From Rostratula benghalensis (taxonomy: Eukaryota; Chordata; Aves; Charadriiformes; Rostratulidae), in the NCBI GenBank assembly GCA_013399305.1, contig VXAI01000277.1:124001-188000 (forward strand): DNA of 64,000 nt. Direction: 5' to 3'. Both the position numbers and the translations under genes were made by a program. The first letter of the stretch is position 1. Every line of letters begins with the position of its first letter. The notes under the pieces were generated by a model. That model had not been told where the DNA came from. It was given only the letters and a program-made list of their open reading frames with translations, and ran no database searches. Positions 24,176 to 64,000 of the stretch are shown here, piece by piece.

Positions 24176-25787
24176 GGTTTATTTGCTTCCATTCCCAGTA
24201 AACATTTAGAAGACACAGGAATACTGAGGCAGACCAGAAATGTTTGTCTCTGCGTTACTGAGGAGGGCCTGCCCTTCTAAATAAATATTCTCACTGAGTT
24301 TGTGAGCAAAAAAAGACAGGCAGGAGATGGATCCTCTTCTAATTAGAGGGAAATAGAGGCTGAAGCAGCAAACTGAAAAAGACCTTTCAAACAAAAAATG
24401 TTGTGAAGCAGGGAGTCTCACCAACGAGGCGTTGTTCATATGTTGTTCCTTAACTTCAAAGCACTGTGCAGAAAGCCCCACAAGCTAGAAAGTACCTACA
24501 CTCTCCCTACCCTGCTGTCTCTTCAGCCAGGAGGTGGTGCAGCCCTGGAGCCATTACAACATTCGAGCCATGACCAAAGAAAGCCTTGACTTCACCTGTG
24601 AGCTTTCCTGGACTGTAGCTGAGGCAGGTCTTGGATGAATTCTCCTTCTTTTTCCTTGCTTCTTGCAGGGTCCAAACACCCCACTGCTGGTCAGTGGACC
24701 CCACTGTGGAAGAGGGAAGAAGGAAGGTTCTGAGGGGAGCTTGAACCCAGGCCTCCTGCCCTCCTGGCACATGGTCTGACCTGGGGTGCAACAGGGAGGT
24801 GATTCAGCCACCTGAGTAGGACCTACATGTCGATTTCTTACAGCTGTTCTTGACTGGTTTATGTGGGCTTGAAGTAGACGATGTTACCTCACATTCTGAC
24901 ACCATATTGAGATGAGGCCATTAAGGATATTGGAAAGGAATTGTTTGGATTTCTGGGTCCCCATAGATCTTGCAAAGACTCAAGTACAAGCTGCTTAAAA
25001 GCAGCACCAGCTATCCCTCTCAGCTCTCTTCTTGGCATGCCAGATATGTACCTGCATTGCTCCTCACCATTTCATTAGCATTAGGAAACACAAAGAAATG
25101 TGAATATTTACCAATGTGGCAATATTTCCAAACAGTAATTCACTCGAACCTCATTTTGAAAATTCCAGCAAATACAGCATAACCATCAGGAGGAAGGTTG
25201 TGCCATCATCCAAAAATACAGGAAAGCTTGACTTGCTGGGAGTGCTGTAGTCCAGTTCCTGTCTGTGCTCCAAGTATTTCAGATTTTATCCTATTGGAAG
25301 TTAGTATAAAATGCATTAATAGGTCAGGGAATGAGGAAAAGAATCCAGATCCTTCAAGAGAAGACTGGAACATTGCTCTTGCTTGAAGACCACTCTGAAT
25401 TGAGGGTTGCTGCCGTCTTCCCATGCCTTAAGTCAAAGCCCCAAGTCTCAAAGTGTTAACCTAGAGGCATCTACATGTGCCTAATGTACTTGGTACCCTG
25501 AGTGAGCAGCTCCTGCCACCAGGCCATTTCCTACCTCCTGATCATTACTACCATTCTAAGCTTGTGTCCAGCTCCTGAGGGGCCAGAAAGAAATGGGCTA
25601 AGAGGGATGATCAATTTTTATTTTCTGCCTTGTTGAGCTTATAAAAGTCAGTAAACCTTCATGGCTGGTTTTTACAGTGAAAGCATTTAGCAGGGCACCA
25701 TCTCTTCATGTCTGCTACAATGTTAGTGGATCATCCATAACCTGATCCACTGTCAGATTATCCTAAATGTCTTCTTGGTGCCTGGCT
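24176..25787. other. Gene-free stretch
   Basis: No gene or repeat is recognised with confidence. Minus-strand frames at 25424-25206 and 24481-24206 lack any family resemblance. Confidence 0.4.
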
Positions 25788-25868
25788 TTAGGGATAGGTA
25801 TGTCTCTGTAGTTTATTCCTAGACACAGGTCTGTTATTCTCTGGAGTTATCTCCAGGTAAGAGACTAC

Positions 25869-26009
25869 CTTTTCCAGCTGGGTAACTCTATGACAAGCAT
25901 TCATCAAGCATCTGCCTAACATCAAATGATTTACCCTTTTTTCTGAGGACAGACTCCTCCTTCGTGAAGATCCATTGCTTTTAACATGATGCAAATACAT
26001 TTGGGGAAA
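25869..26009 (-). other. Candidate unassigned exon (47 codons)
   Basis: On the minus strand, a good acceptor (pyrimidines then CTCAG) ends at 26010. The following 141 bases are open in one frame and end at a possible donor AAAAG|GTAGTC. Both ends are phase 0. The frame also stays open to a stop at 25788, so this could be a last exon. I do not recognise the protein. It may be chance: the donor is weak and no homology is known. Confidence 0.2.
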
Positions 26010-26249
26010 CTGAGAACACAATGTGGGAGATACGACCAGTCTGGAGTTAAGATTCATGAAAAAACTTTAATTTTGACAAATTAGGAGCTACAGGAAATTG
26101 CTTCCAAGTGCTTGTCTCCCACAGAGAAATTCAGAACTGACATACCTTCACGAGAATACCATTACACAGAGAAGTGAATCACCAGGGTCCAACCTTCCCT
26201 AATGCACAGTGGGACATGTGTAAGGCTCCTCAGGGCCTGTCTGCCTGTG

Positions 26250-26696
26250 TCATGCATGCAAGCATAACACAACTGGCAAGCCTTTCTCCTTAGGATGAGA
26301 GAGAAGAAGTGCCTCCAACTTTTCTTTGTGAGTACTGGCAGGAGAGCAGGAAGTTCCTTCTTTCAAAGAAGGGCAAGAAGTGTCTGTCGGTAATGCATTA
26401 GCTAACTGGCTCAACACCTCTCCAGAAGTGTCACATCTGAGCTTTATCTTCTCCAGCCAGAAGGCACTTAAATCACTGTCACCAGTGTCAAGAACACCAG
26501 GCTGCAGGGTGATTTTTTTGGACTTGGACAGATGCTTTCTACCACTGTTACTGCTCAAAGCTCCGGCATACCACTGCTGAGATTTCTGTGACTTTCCTAC
26601 TGCAATTGCTAAACCTTGTTTCAAAGTCTTGCATTTCTCCAGCTCTTGCTCCCAATTTGTAAGCCTGTTTACCGAGACAGCAAACAGCATGTTTTG
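26250..26696 (-). other. Unassigned minus-strand open frame upstream of PTCHD3
   Basis: After an acceptor-like run (TTCTTCTGCTTGGCAG, ending at 26697), 148 codons are open in phase 0 until the stop at 26250. An ATG lies at 26690. The frame contains a short charged, possibly helical part near the start (NWEQELEKCK). Outside CR1, GC-island shadows and the known genes, it is the longest open frame in the window, but chance frames over 100 codons also occur here. It points away from PTCHD3, whose start is 450 bases to the right, so the PTCHD3 CpG island could serve both. No family recognised. Confidence 0.25.
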
Positions 26697-27140
26697 CTGC
26701 CAAGCAGAAGAATAATGCTTAGTAATGAAGTAAGGACTGCAGCAGATTTAGGGAAAATAGTGAAAGACGACGACAAAGTCGGTAGATGAAGGGCCAAGCA
26801 GGGCAGAGAAAAGCCCCAGCCAGGGCTCAGCACGACGGCCGCCATAGCAGCACCGAAGCCTCGGCATGACCGGTCTCCTCTCCGGGCAGATAGCAAAGAT
26901 GAGACGGGAATGAGTAGGCAGGCGGCGGGAGACCCGAGCACGGGGTGAAGGGCAGCGGGGGGGAACCTCATGTCCCCGCCTGCCTGTGCTGGGGAGGCGT
27001 GAAAGCCCCGGTGAGTCAGAACGGGAAAGGGGTGCCGCCGCACTCCTGAAAACTTTATATTCCCTCTGCGGCCCCTGCAGGAGAAAGGGGCTCTCCCTCG
27101 GTGCAGCGAGAAGTCGGCATCTTCTGCCACCGCCTCACCG

Positions 27141-34971
<7,831 letters not shown>

Positions 34972-35217
34972 GTGTGATATATTATGTATTTGTTATATGT
35001 ATATAAAAATGCAGTGACTTTCAGGAAATATAAGACATAAGAAAGTGAAGGACAGAAAAGTAAATATAACCAGGAAGCAAAAGCTTCTAGAAAGCCAGAC
35101 AAGAAAAGCAACAGAAGAAGAAATTAAAACCTCCAAAATGGATTTGCAATGCTTATTTGTGTGTGCTTGACTAACACTTCAATGTTGTTAAACCTTATTT
35201 TTGCACCTTCTTTAATG

Positions 35218-35223
35218 AATAAA
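35218..35223 (+). terminator. Poly(A) signal of PTCHD3
   Basis: AATAAA 247 bases after the stop codon, the first canonical signal downstream of PTCHD3. It implies a short 3' UTR ending about 35240. Confidence 0.7.
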
Positions 35224-35244
35224 AGTATTAAAACTTTGACCACT

Positions 35245-36309
35245 GCATCACCTTAAAGTAATTATGCAACCAGTTACTCTATATTGTCTGAACCTGCAAT
35301 GCAACAAAACCATTTATCGAAGAACACTGGCAACCTTCTGTCCAAAAAGCTGTTAACAGCCAAGTTACCATAAAAAAGGAAATTAAAATCAAACCCCAAA
35401 ATTTCTCAAAAAAATTTGATTCTGTGCACTCCCTTTCAAATTGAAAGGGGAAAAAGTGCCGGAGACCACATGGAGTTTACCTGAAACTTTACAATGAATA
35501 TATGAATATTACTTTCTGTAATCTATTGCTCAGATACTAAAGTAGTAAACTTTTAGGGAGATGCTCTGAGGAGTAACAGCTACAGTCATTATTAAGATAC
35601 ATTATATCTCCCTTTGTAAAAGGAAAATTAAATCAAACATGAAGCTGTTTTTTGGAAGAGTACTTAATGTGCATAGTTCTTAACACTTCTGTGCACTTCA
35701 GCTGATGGCTCTTTCTGTACTTACTTTTATCCCTAGGTCCTGTTGCAATGGACTTTTTCGCTTTGTGAAGATTAAAACAAAAAAAACCACCACCACCAGT
35801 CGCACTACCACCCACCCCCTACAGGAGCCTGAGTCTTCTTACATGGCATTCTTTGCAAAAGATATCCTAAACTTTCCTAATCCTGCAGATTTCTATCTCC
35901 AAAGAATATTATGTTTCCTTCTCATTCCAATGTTTCTGTGGAACCTTCTTACCTGGAAAGCTACTCAGATCAAATCTGGGTGTGTTGATTCATTACTATG
36001 GCAGCTGAATATTCTACTGTGAATGTAGCTCTGTAATAATGGGTAAATGTTTATTTAAAAGTCTCTCAAGACTCCGGAGTTGAAGAGCAAGTTTTGTTCA
36101 TAGAAGGAGAATCAGTTCTTGTAAACTAGTGTCAGTCTTAGAAGAAAACTGCTTCTGAGGTGGAAGTAAAAACCTGGTGCTACTACAGCCTATGTGGTAC
36201 GTCACTGAATCTCAGTACTGTAGCCAGCAGCATTGTCCAGGACAGAGCACTACCCACAGAGCTAGATCTAAGAAAAAACACAAAACCAAAAGAACCCAAC
36301 CCTATGCAC
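35245..36309. other. Gene-free stretch after PTCHD3
   Basis: No repeat or gene is recognised. The 105-codon plus frame at 35705-36022 has no family resemblance. Confidence 0.45.
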
Positions 36310-38230
36310 CAGAGTCCTCACTTCTGTCTTGGGGAGGCATTCCTAAAGGGCAAGGAATTCCAGTCCAGTCCAGGAAGGCTGGATGTTTTTGAAGAAGCAA
36401 GCCTTACAGGAGTAGGAGCAGGCCATCCCCACATGCTGGCAAATGAGCCATGAGGAGAAAAAGACCAGTCAGGCTGAACAGAGAGCCATGGTTGCAACTT
36501 GGGGAAAAAAGGAGAATTTAGGGTATTTGGAAGAAAAGGCAGGCCATCCATGAGTACCATAAAGATGTTGTGAGGCTGTATAGGGAGAAAATTAGAAGGG
36601 CCAAAGCCCAACTAGAACTTAATGTGTCTTCTGATAATAAGGACAATTTAAAAAGTTTCTATAAATACATTAGCTATAAAAGGAAGATCAAGGATAATCT
36701 CCATTCATTATTAGACAGGGGTGGAAACATAATGAAAAAGAATGAGAAGGCTGAGGTACTTAATACCTTCTTTGCCTCAGTTTTTAGTAGTAGGACCAGT
36801 TTTTCCTTAAGTACCCATCCCTGTGAGCTAGTAGACAACAGGGGCAAGGAGCAGAATGAGGTCCTCGTGATCCCAGGGGAAATGGCGATGGACCTGTTAT
36901 ACCACTTAGCCACACACAAGTCTATGGGGCCAAAGATAGTGAGAGAGGTGTTAGAAGTGTTCAGCAAGCCATTCTCCATTGTTTACCAGCAATCCTGGCA
37001 ACTGGGGAGGTCCTGGTTGACCGGAGACTAGCAAATGTGACACTCCATCCATAATAAAGGTGAGAAGGAGGATCTGAGAAACTAGAGGCCTGTCGGTCTG
37101 ACCTCGGTACCAGAGAAGGCTATGGAGCAGACCATTCTCCGTGACATTACACAGCATGCCTTTGACACCATTTCCCACAGCATTCTTCTGGAGAAACTGT
37201 CTACTCATGGCTTGGATGGGTGTACTCTACTGGGTAAAAAACTGGCTGGATATCTGGGTCTAAAGAGTTGTGGTGAATGGAGTCAAATCCATTGATGGCC
37301 ATGCACAAGTGGTGTTCCCCAGGGCTCAGTGTTGGGGATAGTTCTATTTAATATCTTTATCAGTGATCTGGATGAGGGGGTTGGGTGCATCCTCAGTCAG
37401 TTTGCAGCCGACACCAAGTTGGCAGGGGGTGTTGATCTGCCTGAGAGTGGGAAGGCTCTATGGAGGGATCTGGACAGGCTGGATCAATGGGCAAGGCCAA
37501 TGGGATGAGTTTCAACAAGGCCAAGTGCTGGGTCCTGCACTTGAGTCACAACAGTCCCAGGCTTGGGGAAGAGTGGCTGGAGAGCTGCCTGGCAGAAGAG
37601 GACCTGAGGGTGTTGGTTGACAGGCGGCTGTATAAGTCCGCTGCATGCCCATATGGACAAAAAGGCCCACAGCATCCTGGCCTTTATGAGGAACAGTGTG
37701 GCCAGCACAACTAGGGAAGCGATCAACCCCCTCTACTCGGCACTGGTGAGGCTGTACCTCAATATTGTGCCCAGTTTTGGTGCCCTCCCTCCAAGACATT
37801 GAGGTGCTGGAGCAGGTCCGGAGGAGGGCAACAAAGCTGGTGAGGGGTCTGGAAAACAATTCTTACGAGGAGAAAAGGAGGCTGAGGGGAGACCTTATAG
37901 CTCTCTACAACTACCTGAAAGGAGATTGTAGCAAGGTGGGGGTCAGTCTCTTTTCCCACGTAACAAGTGATAGAATAAGAGGAAATGGCCATAAATTGCA
38001 CCAGGGGAGGTGCAGGATGGATACTGGCAAAATATTATTCACAGAAAGGGTTGTCAATCATTGGAACAGGCTGCCCAGGGAAGCAGTTGAGTCACTATCC
38101 CTGGAGGTATTTCAAAGACATGTAGATGTGGTGCTGAGGGACATGGTTTAGTGGTGGTTTGGGCAGCGTTAGGTTGATGGTTGGACTCAAAAGATCCCTT
38201 CCAATGAAGGGATGATTCAATGTTTCAATG
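36310..38230 (+). mobile_element. CR1 LINE, 5'-truncated, about 1.9 kb
   Basis: Starts in the linker between endonuclease and reverse transcriptase of ORF2. The largest remnant is the 153-codon frame at 36570-37031, and frames continue in shifting registers to about 38150. The 3' UTR ends in the degenerate terminus GATGATTCAATGTTTCAATG at 38209-38229. Several frameshifts make it inactive. It lies between PTCHD3 and the YME1L1 3' UTR. Confidence 0.92.
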
Positions 38231-39420
38231 TCCATATTTATGCTTTTATGGCAAATGATACAGCCCTTTCTGCACTGATGAATCTGCCAAAGGAGCAGAT
38301 GATGCACTTACTCTGGCCAATACCAGAGGAAAGCATCTTATTAAAGAGAAGGAAGGGATATCATGCTCCTGGCAAAAAGAATGAAGTCTACTTCAGAGGG
38401 AAGCAGAGCAAGTGAGTACTAGTGAGTACTCCCACCCCCTTCTTGGGCCACGCTGTAGAAGCATAAATAGCCCTACTTGCTTATAGGACACATATCTGAG
38501 CAGGTCAAGAGAGCACACAGATACCAGTGACTTGATTGCTCTATTTTCACAGCCAGTTTAATGGATCGTTGTGATGTTCCAGCTGACTTGGCTCATGACA
38601 CGAAGCAGGCAGCCAGAAAAAGCAGGCTGCATATTTCACTAGAAATTTCCATTTTCTTTGCATTAAGCTCGATGGTAGAATTCTGGTGTAAGTCAGCCTT
38701 GGGAGTGCAGGAAATTCAGAATTAAGTTTTTATTTAGTGCATCACAAGCGTGGTGGTGCATAATTTAAAAAGCAAACAGTCCATCCAAGCACCTGGCCCT
38801 GCCCTGTTTTCAACACGAGGCTGGGTACTGCAAGGGAACCTGGGTTACTCTCAGCATCTAACTGATGTCTGCAAGTTGCCTTTGTGGTCTCCTACCTCTG
38901 TCCAGTGACTTTGTGAGGTGGAACTTCAGCTCCTAGATGCACCCAAGAACAATAGAGGTCAAACCCAGTGCCCAAATAGCCCAAGTTCCTTTGAAACCTC
39001 AGAGGCACCAGAATGCACAAAACCATCGAGGAGCAAGCGCAAACCCTTCAGTAACACCTCTGCTGGGAAGGTGGCCAGGAAGTGGAGATATATTTTACAC
39101 TCCATGGGTAATCTCCAACAGCCTTCTTTCATGACACAATGAGATAACACTCTTTTCTGAGACTGTACGCATTTATTTGCATAAAGCAAGAAGCTTTTGT
39201 ATGAAAAAGGGAAGACCTTAAGGACTTACCCGCCAAACCAGTGATTTTAGTCATTTCAAAAGGGAAGAGTTGTTCGCTTTTGTTTCTAAATGCAGAACTA
39301 TTTAGCTGGAAAAGTTTCCAAGTACCACTGCTGAAGCAGTAATTGAAAAAAAAAAATCTGAACTTCTAAGGAAGAACATTCCCTAGAAGTCTAATTAGAG
39401 AGAGTGCAATTTTGCCACCA
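38231..39420. other. Gene-free intergenic stretch
   Basis: Between the CR1 and the likely YME1L1 3' end. No recognisable feature apart from a small tandem duplication of GTGAGTACTA at about 38413-38431. Confidence 0.45.
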
Positions 39421-39428
39421 TCCTTAAA

Positions 39429-39555
39429 TTTATTTACAAGTTTAAATGTTCTATACACCTCAATTTACATTGTAGGGAACTTGGTATTACAGTTTATAAC
39501 AATTTACAGTGAATAAAAAGAAAACCAATATGCATAATTAAAATTAACTTTTATT
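39429..39555 (-). terminator. Candidate YME1L1 poly(A) signals
   Basis: On the minus strand AATAAA occurs at 39555-39550 and again at 39434-39429, about 1.7-1.8 kb beyond the stop codon. That 3' UTR length is plausible. Other AATAAA copies nearer the stop may also be used, so the site is a guess. Confidence 0.4.
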
Positions 39556-41227
39556 ACTCCAAAACAAGATGCCAAGTACGCAGCATAAATCTGTTTCTGC
39601 TGGCATATTTCTAAAATACGTGTACAGCTGTAACTAGTCAGCCTAGACATTTGGTATATTGTTTTATAACATCTGGAATTTCTCCCACACGGCACTGGGA
39701 TGTCACTACGGTAAGCTGACAAAAATAGGCAAATAGAAAATTATCCTGGTTTTGAAAGGAAAAAAAAAAAAAGCATGTGCTTTTACTAAAAAAACTAGGT
39801 TATAATCAAGCATGACACTCAGAATATTCTAAAATACTATGTTACCTTCTAGGTTTAAGTGTAGCTACCAATTTCCATCCACATTTATTAGCACCAGCCC
39901 AACTATTTTAATATCCAAGAATGGTAACCTTCAACATTAATATGTTAATAAAGGCCCTCTCTGCAACAGAAGTTTATAGTCCCAAGGGTCTACAATTAAG
40001 TATTGTAGACTATGATCAAGATGTGGCACTCCTAAAATCCAGTTCCATGAGACCAGAAGAACACTGGCACATAATTGCTAGCAATTACTTCCATTTGATT
40101 GGAAACTGCCTTTTTTTTTTTCCCCAAAATGTTTTTATTATCTTAGCATTTCCAAGTATTTCTGTAAGGTCTTGAAAGAAAAACTTTTATTTCCCTACTT
40201 CTACTGTAGAACAGAATTGGGAATGTTATCTGAAACAACGCATTCAACACTTCAAACACCTTCTGAACTACTCTTTAGTGAGCAGTATTACCCTCTTTGA
40301 AGAAATTACCTGTTGGATTATCAAACACCCATACATAGTATTAGTAGAAACTAGTCCTGTAGAATTTCCAGCAGTGTAAAAGCACTGTCAAAGCACCAGT
40401 GTCCATCTACTGCAGTAATAAAATAAAAAGTCTAAGAATCTTGTCAGCAGCACATCAGAGGTCACAGGTATTTCTCTTATTCCTGCCATGTTTCTGCTTA
40501 AAACACGGTCCAGAGAGGCTTAGATGTGTTAAGCCTGTTGATTTTACATTAAAATTTCCCTCCCAGCCACACATGTGTGTATTTTAACACCAAGAGCACT
40601 GAAAACACAATCACTAATGTTTGTTTTGCTAATGTGGAGCTCCCACAAGTCCCTTGACTAGAGATGCACTGTGTGGCCGCTTCATTCCTAGAGATGTTTT
40701 CTTACATTTTTAAAGAGGAAGTCTTGTTTAAGTGATCTCTAGCTTCTAACAGTATGAGTTAGAATACATACTGCTGTTTTACAAACCAATCTGTCACTAC
40801 CCGTCAAATATTCCACAGCACATACTGTGGGGCATCACTTCAAACACACTAACAGCGGGATGACCCGGGAAGCTACACCAAAACACACCAGGATCCAGGA
40901 TGTCTGCATGGTTTTCTTCTCAGCTTCAACACACTTGACTAAACCGAAACGCTGAATTCAACCCTGAGATTTATCCTTCCAAATAACTTCTTGCGTGAAG
41001 AGCATAGGGACCAGAGGATGAGGAACTTGCTTTATTTTGTGTGTCTTATTCTGATGAGACACAACAAATAGATGAGTAACAGAAGCTCACAAGAGACAGG
41101 ATAGTATTAAAGTGTCACTAATGCCATACACACATCAGGAAGGGAAAAAAAGGCCTATGGTGCATAAGACTACTGCATTGCTAGATGTACATTCTTCAGA
41201 TGATCAGTTGCTGTATCCCAGAAGTTA

Positions 41228-62166
<20,939 letters not shown>

Positions 62167-62842
62167 CCTCCCGGTGGGGGCGGCGGCAGCAACCACAGGC
62201 GCCTCTTCCGCTTGCCCACCCAGACGCAGAAGCTGTGCCCGCCTGTCAGCCTGCTCCGCTCAGTCACTGTGGCAGCCGCCGCCGCCGCCAGCGGGAGGGC
62301 CCCACGGCTACGCTCCTCGGGAAAATGGCCGCGCCCCGCCACCGACAGTGACCAGGCCGGAAGCTATCCCGGAAGCTCTACCATCTCTAGCCGCTTCCGG
62401 GTTGCCTCTCCGTAATGGCTCCCCTTCCGTCCCCCCACCCCCCACGCGCAGCCACCGCTTCGCAACCAGGTCGCTTAGCAACCCTTGTTTCGCGACTTCC
62501 CCGGCAACGCCACGCGCGGGATCAAACCATCGGTCACTGGGGGAGGAGAGGGCAAGGGGCAAACCATTTCCCGGGGCGGGACTGGCAGAGAGGAGCTGCG
62601 CTTGGAGCCCTAGGGCTTCCTAGAAACTGGTACCCCGGTGTCGGGGGTGCTCCGGGGAGGAATTCCTGGGGGGAAGAGAGTTGTGGGGGTAGGAAACGAG
62701 GAGGCCACACCACCCCTAGAGCAAGACGTACAGGTCATGCAGCGTACAGTGCCGTTGCCCGCCCCGCAGGGGGGCCGTGGGCAGGAGGATCGCCATCAGC
62801 GTAGCTACTGCACCTGGAAAAAAACGAGGAATTAATTACATA

Positions 62843-62922
62843 GCAGGACATGGACCTGTTGGAGTGGGTCTGCAGAAGGATCATGGAGATGATCAGAGAG
62901 ATAGAGCACCTCTGTTATGAGG
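62843..62922 (+). mobile_element. CR1 fragment, plus orientation (left piece)
   Basis: Matches the CR1 ORF2 end around GGAGTGGGTC...TATGAGGAC, then breaks off abruptly where minus-strand CR1 sequence begins. Confidence 0.75.
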
Positions 62923-63345
62923 ACTTCCTGCCTGCCCGTTTTTACAAAGGCTATAAACTCTCCTTTTTTCCCTGAGTTGTGCCCGCATCTCTTTGTTCAG
63001 CCAGGCCAGCCTTTTCCCCCAACAACTCACTTTACAGCGCACTGGGATGTCCTGCTCCTGCACTTTTCAGACTTCTGTGAAAAACGTCCAGTCTTCCTGG
63101 ATTCCTTTCCCCTTCAGGGCTGCCTCCCCAGGGACTCTCAAGCAGACTCTTGAAGAGACCAAAGCCCATGATGGCAGTCCTGCTCGCTTCCCTCCTTACT
63201 TCTCTGAGAATTGAGAACTCTATTGATTCATGGTCATTGTGCCCCGGATGGTCTCCACCCATCACATCCCCTGCAAATTCTTCTCTATTCACAAACCCAG
63301 CAGTGGTCCTTCCCTAGTCAGCTCGCTCACCCGCTGTGTCAGGAA
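62923..63345 (-). mobile_element. CR1 fragment, minus orientation, inside a plus CR1
   Basis: Minus-strand frame 63292-63032 encodes the CR1 ORF2 linker between endonuclease and reverse transcriptase (DHESIEFSILREVRRE, ...DVFHRSLKSAGAGHP). It is flanked on both sides by plus-strand CR1, so either an insertion or an inversion. Confidence 0.78.
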
Positions 63346-63478
63346 CACACAGGTGTTCAAGGCCTGGCTGGATGGGGCTTTGAGCAACCCAGTATCTTGA
63401 TACCAGGAGGTGGCAGGGGGTTAGAATTAGATGATCTTTAAGGTCCTTTCCAACTCTGACCATTCTGTGATTCTACGA
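63346..63478 (+). mobile_element. CR1 3'-end fragment, plus orientation (right piece)
   Basis: Matches the CR1 3' UTR (TGTTCAAGGCCTGGCTGGATGG onward, split here) and ends with CATTCTGTGATTCTA at 63461-63475. Confidence 0.85.
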
Positions 63479-63979
63479 ACATGTGTCGTTTAGGTCACAA
63501 ACCCTACAATCGCTATGCAAGGTGCCTTCCTGAAGTATTGAAAATATTTTGCAGGGGGGTAGAGTATATACTACATGTAGAAAGAAACTTTTACAAATTA
63601 AAATATGTATCAATAACCTAAACACTGTTATTCACATTCAGATAAAACGTAATCTAAATGAGGACATTATGGGCATGCTTCTACACATGGCAGAATTTCG
63701 CCCTTGATAGTCATCCCTTTGCATTCTTCCCTCATGCTGTTTTTCCATGCGGTCTCCAATTATTTGGTGGGGGAGGAGGGAGGTGGTTATTGTCATTTTC
63801 TTTCTTTTACCTGACCACTCTTCTTCACTGTTCTGCATTTACTCTCTGGAAGTACCACCCCACACCAGCTGTCACAGAGTTGGGTCACTGCAGCCACAGT
63901 GCTGCCCTCCCACTGTACTCTTATGATCACAGTCAGGTGGCCCAGAGAGCTCATTTGGCAGAAGCCACACCCAACAACC
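63479..63979. other. Gene-free stretch before gap
   Basis: No gene or repeat is recognised. Confidence 0.45.
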
Positions 63980-63984
63980 NNNNN
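63980..63984. other. Assembly gap (5 N)
   Basis: Five N, then only A to the window end. Real length and content are unknown. Confidence 0.99.
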
Positions 63985-64000
63985 AAAAAAAAAAAAAAAA

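Noticed and set aside
62415..62804. 129-codon plus frame tested as a possible MASTL first exon
   Set aside because: No kinase N-terminal motif and no similarity to MASTL; it is island composition only.

Overview
The window is vertebrate, almost certainly avian, nuclear DNA. Recognisable interspersed repeats are dominated by CR1 LINE fragments carrying the CR1 3' end. There is one solo LTR of a type I associate with birds and one small degenerate endogenous retrovirus. No Alu, L1 or bacterial features are visible. The genes have many exons with GT/AG introns and CpG-rich 5' ends. I cannot name the species.

Two protein-coding genes can be built exon by exon and face each other tail to tail. 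PTCHD3 (patched domain-containing 3, + strand, 27141-34971) has four exons and an intact 858-residue reading frame. It starts in a CpG island and ends at a poly(A) signal at 35218. YME1L1 (mitochondrial i-AAA protease, - strand, 62166-41228) has 19 exons that join in frame to 722 residues. All catalytic motifs are intact: Walker A, Walker B, arginine-finger region, HESGH zinc site and the third zinc ligand. Its 5' end lies in a second CpG island with three ETS-type sites. In mammals this promoter is shared head to head with MASTL, but no MASTL exon is recognisable before the 5-N gap at 63980.

Layout: 1-26 kb is gene-poor and holds CR1 copies (one near full length at 6.2-10.9 kb, split by an LTR-like insert), a solo LTR (13.7-14.3 kb), a GGATA microsatellite (19.7 kb), a compact ERV with two LTR-like repeats (20.46-22.67 kb) and a split CR1 (23.0-24.2 kb). 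25.8-32.7 kb holds PTCHD3 exons 1-3 and, on the opposite strand, several unassigned open frames bounded by splice-like signals. 33.4-35.2 kb is the large last PTCHD3 exon. 36.3-38.2 kb is a 5'-truncated CR1. 39.4-62.3 kb is YME1L1, with a few CR1 fragments in its introns. 62.8-63.5 kb is a mosaic of CR1 pieces in opposite orientations.

The two genes share no pathway. YME1L1 acts in the mitochondrial inner membrane; PTCHD3 is a patched-family multipass membrane protein. The least explained material is the set of minus-strand open frames around PTCHD3, and those are a hypothesis only.
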